Source: Bacillota bacterium
Lineage (GTDB): Bacteria; Bacillota; Clostridia; Christensenellales; UMGS416
Length of the DNA stretch: 8,131 bases
Direction of reading: 5' to 3'
NCBI GenBank assembly: GCA_023422005.1
Contig: JAEZSC010000072.1
Location: forward strand, 1 to 8,131
Within the stretch, counting starts at the first letter, position 1, and the number at the start of each line of letters is the position of its first letter. The notes under the pieces were generated by a model, which was not told the DNA's origin, did no database searches, and saw only the letters and a list, made by a program, of their open reading frames with translations. Positions 1 to 4,739 of this stretch are shown here, in pieces. The position numbers and the translations under genes are program-made.

Positions 1-898
1 AATCCATGACGCCCAGCTTGCCCTCGCGCAGCGCAGCGGCCATGGCCTTGGGCACCTCGGCCTCGGCCTCCACAACGCGGGCGCGCATCTGCTGCTCCAA
101 GGCCACCATTTCCTGCTCTTCGGCCACAGCCATGGCGCGGCGCTGCTCGGCCCTGGCCTGGGCCACACGGCGGTCAGCCTCGGCCTGGTCCATCTGCAGC
201 TGTGCGCCGATGTTGCGGCCCACGTCTACGTCGGCAATGTCGATGGAAAGAATCTCAAAGGCGGTGCCCGAATCCAAGCCCTTGTTGAGCACGGTGCGGG
301 AGATCAGGTCGGGGTTCTCCAGCACATCCTTGTGGCTGCTGGAGGAACCAACCGTCGTGACGATACCTTCACCGACGCGGGCGATGACGGTCTCCTCACC
401 AGCGCCGCCGACAAGGCGGTCGATGTTGGCGCGCACGGTGACGCGGGCCTTGGCCCGAAGCTCGATGCCGTCCTTGGCGATGGCCGCCACGATAGGCGTC
501 TCAATGACCTTGGGGTTGACGCTCATCTGCACGGCGGTGAGCACGTCGCGGCCGGCCAGGTCGATGGCGCAGGCCTTCTCGAACACCAGCGTGATGCCGG
601 CGCGCTCGGCGGCGATCAGGGCATTGACAACGCGGTCCACGTTGCCACCGGCCAGATAGTGGGCTTCCAGCGACGAAATGGAGATGTCAATACCGGCCTT
701 CTGCGCCTTGATCATGGGCGAGATGATGCGGGCCGGGGAAACCCGGCGCAGCCGCATGCCCACCAGCGAGAAGATGCCCACCCGCAGGCCCGCGGCCAAC
801 GCGGTGATCCACAGGCCCACCGGCACGAAGCTGAAGAAGATGGAGAAGAAAACGATGGCGGCGACGATGATGATGAGCGCGACGACAATTCCTGGCAT
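1..898 (-). CDS. floA: Flotillin-like protein FloA (3' end cut by the window edge)
   Basis: A membrane scaffold protein of the bacterial flotillin FloA (YqfA) family, which forms foci in the membrane and is linked to functional membrane microdomains. The frame is open from the ATG at 898 to the left edge and gives 299 residues; the family is about 330, so roughly 30 C-terminal residues are missing. Residues 3-33 are a hydrophobic segment (MPGIVVALIIIVAAIVFF) that probably enters the membrane as a hairpin. Residues 35-235 form the SPFH/band-7-like domain, with family-typical stretches such as SPARIISPMIKAQKAGI, YLAGGNVDRVVNALIAA and GLDSGTAFEILSIDIADVDVG. Residues 236-283 are rich in Glu, Ala, Gln and Arg, as in the flotillin coiled-coil region. 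The visible end, LREGKLGVMD, matches the usual approach to the FloA C-terminus. The start is supported by AAGGAGGAG a few bases upstream. It follows an NfeD gene by 59 bases, the classical partnership, and is probably co-transcribed with it. Confidence 0.95.
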   Translation of the reverse strand, partial: MPGIVVALIIIVAAIVFFSIFFSFVPVGLWITALAAGLRVGIFSLVGMRLRRVSPARIISPMIKAQKAGIDISISSLEAHYLAGGNVDRVVNALIAAERAGITLVFEKACAIDLAGRDVLTAVQMSVNPKVIETPIVAAIAKDGIELRAKARVTVRANIDRLVGGAGEETVIARVGEGIVTTVGSSSSHKDVLENPDLISRTVLNKGLDSGTAFEILSIDIADVDVGRNIGAQLQMDQAEADRRVAQARAEQRRAMAVAEEQEMVALEQQMRARVVEAEAEVPKAMAAALREGKLGVMD

Positions 899-911
899 GG
901 TAGCTCCTCCT
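899..911 (-). promoter_or_regulatory. Strong Shine-Dalgarno of floA
   Basis: Read on the minus strand, AAGGAGGAG ends five bases before the floA ATG. This fixes the start at 898 and suggests efficient translation independent of the upstream nfeD stop codon, which is 59 bases away. Confidence 0.8.
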
Positions 912-926
912 TTTATACGCTTGGGG

Positions 927-946
927 CAGCGCCGATTACGGCGCTG
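927..946 (-). promoter_or_regulatory. Hairpin between nfeD and floA
   Basis: CAGCGCCG and CGGCGCTG form a perfect 8-bp GC-rich stem around a 4-base TAAT loop, in the 59-base gap between the nfeD stop codon and the floA start. On the minus strand the stem is followed by CCCCAAGCG rather than a T-run, so it does not look like a full intrinsic terminator. An mRNA processing site, a stabilising structure or a partial attenuator are possible readings. The structure is seen directly; its role is inferred. Confidence 0.55.
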
Positions 947-957
947 GGGGTTACGGT

Positions 958-1476
958 TTACGCTTTGATCTGCCGCACGACGATGCGGCGGCCCTGCACT
1001 GCGATGATCTCGATGGGCGTATCCTTTTGCAGATACTCCGATTCGGTCACAACGTCCAGGCGCACGCCGTCGAATTCACCGGTGCCCGCCGGCCGCAGCA
1101 GCGAGGCGGCCACGCCCTGCTTACCGACCAGATATTGCATGTCCTCCACCGAGAGATAGCCCTGGGCGTTCTTCTGCTCTTCCTTGAGCACCAGCGGCGA
1201 GCGGTACAGCCGGCCCTTGGACGCCGAACGCAGTGCCAGCACAAAGGCCACCGACAGGATCAAGATCACCAGGGCGATCATCAGCACCGCCTCGGTCAGC
1301 GTGTTGGCGGTCAGCGCCACGGCGATGATGATCAGCACGATACCAACCAATCCCGGCACATGAAAGCCCGGCGTGAAGATCTCAAAGATCAGCAACCCCA
1401 GGCCCACTACCAGCAAGACCCAAACCAACCAACTGGTACCCAAAAAAAGTGCGGCGGCGTCCTGCCAAAACTCCAT
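958..1476 (-). CDS. NfeD family membrane protein (short NfeD1b type)
   Basis: A 172-residue integral membrane protein of the NfeD family, which accompanies flotillin/SPFH proteins and is thought to work with them in the membrane. Hydrophobic segments lie at about residues 14-34, 40-58 and 62-83. The family signature EIFTPGFHVPGLVGI spans 32-46. A soluble C-terminal domain of about 60 residues (116-171, LVGKQGVAASLLRPAGTGEF through EIIAVQGRRIVVRQI) matches the NfeD OB-fold, with its conserved LxPxGxxxFDGxRLDV-like stretch. There is no N-terminal ClpP-like protease domain, so this is the short form. The frame is open upstream to 1638, but the start at MEFWQ is preferred: GGGAGGGG lies five bases before this ATG, and the likely promoter sits inside the longer frame. 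It is the first gene of an nfeD-floA operon. Confidence 0.9.
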   Translation of the reverse strand: MEFWQDAAALFLGTSWLVWVLLVVGLGLLIFEIFTPGFHVPGLVGIVLIIIAVALTANTLTEAVLMIALVILILSVAFVLALRSASKGRLYRSPLVLKEEQKNAQGYLSVEDMQYLVGKQGVAASLLRPAGTGEFDGVRLDVVTESEYLQKDTPIEIIAVQGRRIVVRQIKA

Positions 1477-1530
1477 GCATACCCCTCCCTTCGATGTGAC
1501 CAGCATAGCACGGGGCGCGCGAAGTGTCAG
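1477..1530 (-). promoter_or_regulatory. Promoter and Shine-Dalgarno of nfeD-floA
   Basis: On the minus strand, CTGACA (1530-1525, one mismatch to TTGACA) is followed after exactly 17 bases by TATGCT (1507-1502). TG at the -15 position makes this an extended -10 (TGCTATGCT). Transcription would begin near 1495, leaving a leader of about 19 bases that carries GGGAGGGG just before the ATG. This is the best sigma-A-type promoter in the window and separates nfeD-floA from the kinase operon. The remainder of the gap, up to 1582, shows no clear terminator. Confidence 0.7.
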
Positions 1531-1582
1531 TGTTGTTTGCCACAAAGTGCATATCCCGCGCCGCGATGTCGGTAAAAGAGTT

Positions 1583-2470
1583 TCAAAGCGCAGGCTCGGC
1601 GCCAGCAGGCTCCTTGGCCAGCGGCAGCCGGCCCTCAAAGCGCGTCCAGCCGTCCTGCTGGCTCAGCAGGATCGCGCCGCCATGTTCGCCCATGGTCTCG
1701 CGTACGATGTGCAGGCCCATACCCTGCCCTCTATCGCCCTTGGTCGTGAAACCCGGTTCGAAGATCCTTTCCACCAGCGCCTCATTGATGGCCGGGCCAT
1801 TGTTCTCCACAGAAAAATGGAACTCCCGCAAGGACTCCCACAGGCTCACGCGGATGCGCGCGCCGGTGCAGCCGGTCACAGCGTCCAAGGCGTTGTCCAG
1901 CAGGTTGCCCAGCACACTGCACAGCTGCCAGGGTTCCATGACGGGGTTATTGACCCGGGAACGGATGTCGAACTCCATGGCTGCGCCGCGGTTCTCAGCG
2001 CTGACGGCCTTGGCGGCCAGCATGGCGTTCAGCGCCGGCTCATCGGTGCGCAGCAGTTGGCTTACGCTGCGGATGTCGGTGTACACGCGCTCAATGTAGT
2101 CCGCGGCCTCACCGTGCTCGCCCAGTTCCATCAGCGCATGCACGACCTGCAGATGGTTCATGAAATCGTGTCTCTGGCTGCGCAGGCGCCGGTTGAGCTC
2201 GGTGGCGCTCTCCAGCGCATCCTCCATGTCGTCGATCTGACGCTCGGCAGCCAGTATACCCCATGTGCGCCGCATCAGGATGAAGTTGCCAATGACGACA
2301 CTCAGCAGCAGCACCACGAGCATGGGCAGCAACAGCATACGCAGGCTCGTGAAATACAGCGCTACGGTAACCATAGCCACAATGTTTTGCACCCAGCCAG
2401 CCAGGAGAAAACTGCGGATGGTACGCCGGACGCTCTGTTGATAGGCGCTGGGCTGCTCGACGGATGCCAT
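1583..2470 (-). CDS. Spo0B-type sensor histidine kinase with two membrane helices and no sensor domain
   Basis: A 295-residue membrane histidine kinase. Residues 20-40 and 45-65 are two closely spaced hydrophobic segments with a short turn, so almost nothing lies outside the membrane. A charged, probably coiled linker (about 72-99) leads to the dimerisation domain. RHDFMNHLQVV places the phospho-acceptor at H101 in the RHDxxNH pattern of the Spo0B-like/CitA-DcuS group. The ATPase domain follows: N box GNLLDNALDA (188-197), G1-like ENNGPAI (222-228), F box IFEPGFTTK (236-244) and G2 box GQGMGLHIVR (248-257). All catalytic motifs appear intact. It starts 18 bases after the stop of the metallo-hydrolase gene, with GGGGGGAG just upstream, and is the last gene of that operon. 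No response regulator is present in the window, so the partner and signal are unknown. The lack of a PAS or periplasmic domain suggests a membrane or protein-protein signal (inference). Confidence 0.88.
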   Translation of the reverse strand: MASVEQPSAYQQSVRRTIRSFLLAGWVQNIVAMVTVALYFTSLRMLLLPMLVVLLLSVVIGNFILMRRTWGILAAERQIDDMEDALESATELNRRLRSQRHDFMNHLQVVHALMELGEHGEAADYIERVYTDIRSVSQLLRTDEPALNAMLAAKAVSAENRGAAMEFDIRSRVNNPVMEPWQLCSVLGNLLDNALDAVTGCTGARIRVSLWESLREFHFSVENNGPAINEALVERIFEPGFTTKGDRGQGMGLHIVRETMGEHGGAILLSQQDGWTRFEGRLPLAKEPAGAEPAL

Positions 2471-2488
2471 AAGCTCCCCCCGGTGCGT

Positions 2489-3136
2489 CTAGTGGTCAGG
2501 CAAGGGTGAAAGGATGACGGTGTGACGCTCCCGCAGACTGTCGCAGTCCACGGAAATGGCGCTGCCGCCTTCGGCTTGCGCGCCTACCAGAGCGGCAAAA
2601 CCATCCACTGAAGCAATGGGTGTCTGGCGGCCGTCGGGGTTGAAATGCATCGGTATGATGAGCTTGGGGTTTAGGTGGCCGCACACCCGCGCTGCCTGCT
2701 GGGCGTCGATGGTATAAAATCCGCCCACCGGCACAAGCAGCACATCCACCGCGCCGATGGCGGAGATCGCCGCGGTGTCCAGCTCATGGCCAAGGTCGCC
2801 CAGGTGGCACACCCGCAGACCGCCGATCTCTATCACGAAGATCAGGTTGCGTCCGCGCTTGGCGCCTTGCTCGCCGTCATGGAAGCTCTCGACGGCCACG
2901 GCCTTCACCGCACCGGCGCTGTGCGCTCCGGCGGTGCGCCACACGGCCGGCGAGCCCTGCACCCATCCCAAATAATTGTGATCGAAGTGATCGTGGCTGA
3001 TGGTCACGACATCGGGTTCCACGCTGCGCTGTGGATAGCCCACTTTGGGGTCATAGGGATCGCACAGCACAGTCGTGCCGGCGTCGTCCACAATCTGGAA
3101 GCATGCTTGCCCCAGCCAGGTCAGAGAGATGCCCAT
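2489..3136 (-). CDS. Metallo-beta-lactamase-fold hydrolase (Lactamase_B_3-like)
   Basis: A 215-residue, probably cytoplasmic, Zn-dependent hydrolase of the metallo-beta-lactamase fold; no signal peptide is visible. The N-terminus (ISLTWLGQACFQI, then a CDPYDP segment) resembles the group of small MBL proteins annotated as UPF0173 or Lactamase_B_3. The metal ligands are visible: HDHFDH at 48-53, H86 in SFHD, D114 in HLGDLGH and H164 in PMHF. Length is normal for this group. The substrate is unknown. The start at 3136 is fixed by AAGGAGG six bases upstream, and that sequence begins within the TAA stop codon of the DUF1934 gene, implying translational coupling. The kinase gene follows after 18 bases. 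The fold is certain; the specific family is less so. Confidence 0.88.
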   Translation of the reverse strand: MGISLTWLGQACFQIVDDAGTTVLCDPYDPKVGYPQRSVEPDVVTISHDHFDHNYLGWVQGSPAVWRTAGAHSAGAVKAVAVESFHDGEQGAKRGRNLIFVIEIGGLRVCHLGDLGHELDTAAISAIGAVDVLLVPVGGFYTIDAQQAARVCGHLNPKLIIPMHFNPDGRQTPIASVDGFAALVGAQAEGGSAISVDCDSLRERHTVILSPLPDH

Positions 3137-3150
3137 AGGTGCCCTCCTTA
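3137..3150 (-). promoter_or_regulatory. Shine-Dalgarno overlapping the upstream stop codon
   Basis: On the minus strand the TAA stop codon of the DUF1934 gene runs directly into AAGGAGG, which is six bases before the ATG of the metallo-hydrolase gene. The 11-base gap between the genes and the shared bases are typical of translational coupling within an operon. Confidence 0.8.
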
Positions 3151-3591
3151 TGCTTGAGCCTTGGCGTCCTTGGCGTGATAGACGACAGATATGCTGTTGG
3201 CGCCGGCGTATTGGCCGCCGATGTCCAGCTCATATTCCAGCGCGATGTCGCCGTTGTCTTCTCCCAGGTGGATCTGCATGGACGTGGGAAAAATGCCCAT
3301 CTCCATGCTGCCCATGGGCGTGTTGTAGATGTTGTAGCTTTTGCGGCCTTCCTTGAACACCATGTGGGTTGTGTTTCGGCCGCTGCGCATCAGCGACACG
3401 ATTTCATGACCAACGCACAGCGTCGTCGTGGTGCCGCCCATACCGTTGTGCTCATTTTCTTCGTATTCGAAGGTCATCATGCCGTCGCGCTCATAATAGC
3501 GGCCCTCTGTGACCATCTCCATGCGGTTGGTGTCGCCGTCGGGTGTCACTTGCTCACCGACGATGCTCATGATGACTTGCTTTTCTTCCAT
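3148..3591 (-). CDS. DUF1934 (YwiB-like) beta-barrel protein
   Basis: A 147-residue cytoplasmic protein that fits the DUF1934/YwiB family, small calycin-like beta-barrels of unknown function found mainly in Firmicutes. Supporting stretches are the N-terminal MSIVGEQVTPDGD, the TEGRYYERDGMMTFEYEENE strand pair, and the later TTTTLCVGHEIVSLMRSG and YNTPMGSMEMGIFPTSM segments, followed by the terminal strand pair DIALEYELDIGGQYAGANSI. The pattern of alternating short strands fits a barrel, and no catalytic motif is recognisable. The frame is open 30 codons further upstream, but the start at MEEKQ is chosen because AAGGAAG lies nine bases upstream and the promoter occupies the longer frame. It is the first gene of a three-gene operon with the metallo-hydrolase and the kinase. 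Confidence 0.8.
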   Translation of the reverse strand: MEEKQVIMSIVGEQVTPDGDTNRMEMVTEGRYYERDGMMTFEYEENEHNGMGGTTTTLCVGHEIVSLMRSGRNTTHMVFKEGRKSYNIYNTPMGSMEMGIFPTSMQIHLGEDNGDIALEYELDIGGQYAGANSISVVYHAKDAKAQA

Positions 3592-3663
3592 GCTGTTTGA
3601 CTTCCTTCTTGTATGCAATCGCATATGACAGTATACCATATAAGCGCATTGCCGGGCAAACAA
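3592..3663 (-). promoter_or_regulatory. Promoter and leader of the DUF1934-MBL-kinase operon
   Basis: On the minus strand, TATACT (3635-3630) is preceded by TG at the extended -10 position (TGGTATACT). TTGCCC (3659-3654) lies 18 bases upstream as a moderate -35 element; TTGTTT at 3663-3658 is an alternative with an over-long spacer. Transcription would start near 3623, giving a leader of about 30 bases with AAGGAAG as ribosome binding site (about 3602-3608). The promoter lies just downstream of the GNAT terminator, as expected for a new transcription unit. Confidence 0.65.
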
Positions 3664-3702
3664 GCGGTGTTTTTCCGTCATGCCAATTGCTGTGGTAAAA
3701 GG

Positions 3703-3749
3703 AAAAAAGAAAAAGCAGCGAAAGCCCGAAAGGCAAACGGTCTGCTGCT
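3703..3749 (-). terminator. Intrinsic terminator of the GNAT gene, overlapping its stop codon
   Basis: On the minus strand AGCAGC (3749-3744) pairs with GCTGCT (3719-3714), with a second short GCC/GGGC pairing inside the loop region (GCCTTTCGGGC). The stem is followed at once by TTTTTCTTTTTT. The first arm overlaps the TAG stop codon at 3750-3748, so the hairpin begins inside the coding end. The stem has a large internal gap, but the long T-run is convincing. Confidence 0.7.
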
Positions 3750-4602
3750 ATTGCCTTAGCTCATAGAAATCGATCTGCGTCTTAATCTGAAAGCCCGCCT
3801 TACGATACAGCGAAAGCGCGGCGGTGTTGCCGCTGTCCACATCCAGCGTAGCGGCGTCATGCCCCCGTCCGGCGATCTCCCGCAGCACGAGATGCAGCAG
3901 CGCTTCGCCCAAGCCCCGGCCCCGCAGGTCGGGGCGGATGCCCAGCGTGCAGATGCCGGGAGGCGTCTCATCCCAGATGACGCGGCACATCCCCGCCCGC
4001 TGCCCCTCCAGCCAAGCCGAATACACCGTCATGGCTGTCGTGGCCATGGCCTTGCCCAGCATGGAGCGGTAGAAATCCGGGTCGTCCTGGTTGATGTCCG
4101 CCGCCAGAACAGAGAGCTCTTCCAGCTCCCCGGGCGCGGCCTCGGCGATGAGCAGCGGCGCGTCCACCGCCGGCAAATCGCTCAGCGGCCGGATCATCGC
4201 GTATTCGCTGTACTCATATTTAGCTGCCATTGCCGCCATGGCGTCGCGGCCGTCGGCGCCGGCTGCGTCGCACTGCAGCAGCAGGCGGCGCACGCCCCGG
4301 CTGCGCAGTTGCTCCGCCGCCTGGGCCAGCAGCGCCCGGAAATACCCGCGCCGGCGATAGGACGGCGCGGTAAAGGCGATGATCTCGGCTTCCGTGCTGT
4401 CTGGGGCAAACACCATCAGGAAGGCAACCAAATTTTCATCCTCCATCCCAAGATAGAAGGCGGGCAGATTGGGGTCGAAGTTCATGCTGGCGTCCAGCGC
4501 CAGCACGGCGTTCGTGCCGTCGTGGGCGGCACACAGAGCGTGCAGCCGCTGGATGTCCTCGGTCTGTTCGGTGGAGAGGGTGTTTGTCATGGTGATGAGC
4601 AT
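3748..4602 (-). CDS. Tandem-domain GNAT family N-acetyltransferase
   Basis: A 284-residue cytoplasmic protein with two GNAT domains, a layout like that of MshD-type double acetyltransferases. The N-terminal domain (about 10-140) has an acetyl-CoA loop-like stretch TAPSYRRRGYFRALL at 78-92; its RRRGYF departs from the RxxGxG/A consensus, so this half may bind acetyl-CoA weakly or be structural. The C-terminal domain (about 150-280) is canonical, with GIRPDLRGRGLGEALL at 221-236 and LDVDSGNTAALSLYRKAGF at 253-271. The substrate is unknown. GGAAGGAAG lies five bases before the ATG at 4602; an in-frame ATG at 4590 (MTNTL) is possible but too far from this site. It has its own likely promoter and terminator and so appears to be a single-gene unit between nifJ and the DUF1934 operon. 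Confidence 0.85.
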   Translation of the reverse strand: MLITMTNTLSTEQTEDIQRLHALCAAHDGTNAVLALDASMNFDPNLPAFYLGMEDENLVAFLMVFAPDSTEAEIIAFTAPSYRRRGYFRALLAQAAEQLRSRGVRRLLLQCDAAGADGRDAMAAMAAKYEYSEYAMIRPLSDLPAVDAPLLIAEAAPGELEELSVLAADINQDDPDFYRSMLGKAMATTAMTVYSAWLEGQRAGMCRVIWDETPPGICTLGIRPDLRGRGLGEALLHLVLREIAGRGHDAATLDVDSGNTAALSLYRKAGFQIKTQIDFYELRQ

Positions 4603-4649
4603 CGTTTCTTCCTTCCATCATCAAGTCATATATGTACAATATTCTATCA
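4603..4649 (-). promoter_or_regulatory. Possible extended -10 promoter of the GNAT gene
   Basis: On the minus strand TGATAGAAT (4649-4641) gives a perfect TGn extension followed by TAGAAT, one mismatch from TATAAT. No good -35 hexamer sits 17 bases upstream, which extended -10 promoters can tolerate. The stretch is AT-rich against a GC-rich background and lies after the nifJ hairpin. Start of transcription would be near 4634, with a leader of about 30 bases containing GGAAGGAAG. Confidence 0.45.
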
Positions 4650-4683
4650 TATCCATGATCCCACCACAGAGTACAGTTTTCCT

Positions 4684-4722
4684 TATAGAAGAACGCGCCG
4701 CCGAGGGACCCTCGGCGGCGCG
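4684..4722 (-). terminator. nifJ terminator hairpin, 14-bp perfect stem
   Basis: Positions 4694-4707 (CGCGCCGCCGAGGG) and 4709-4722 (CCCTCGGCGGCGCG) are exact inverted repeats around a single central base, so the folded form has a very stable GC-rich stem with a minimal loop. It begins 17 bases after the nifJ stop codon. On the minus strand it is followed by TTCTTCTATA, a weak T-rich tract, so termination probably relies on stem strength. It could also protect the 3' end of the nifJ mRNA. Confidence 0.75.
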
Positions 4723-4739
4723 CATTTGGTTTACTTGTA

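Noticed and set aside
1541..1582. Possible terminator after the kinase gene, from an imperfect GC-rich repeat near ATCGCGGCGCGGGAT on the minus strand
   Set aside because: The stem is short and imperfect and is not followed by a T-run; the only T-run in the gap precedes it.
1477..1638. N-terminal extension of the NfeD protein by 54 residues
   Set aside because: It would overlap the kinase 3' end and the promoter, and the added residues are Arg-rich and unlike NfeD. GGGAGGGG sits just before the ATG at 1476.
332..2509. Long plus-strand open frames (332-1159 and 1373-2509) opposite floA, nfeD and the kinase
   Set aside because: They cross several real genes and their intergenic gaps, and their translations are His/Gln/Arg-rich and repetitive, typical of shadow frames in GC-rich DNA.
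3592..3681. N-terminal extension of the DUF1934 protein by 30 residues
   Set aside because: The extension overlaps the likely promoter and leader, has no Shine-Dalgarno at its start, and is unlike the family N-terminus. The internal ATG at 3591 has a good site.
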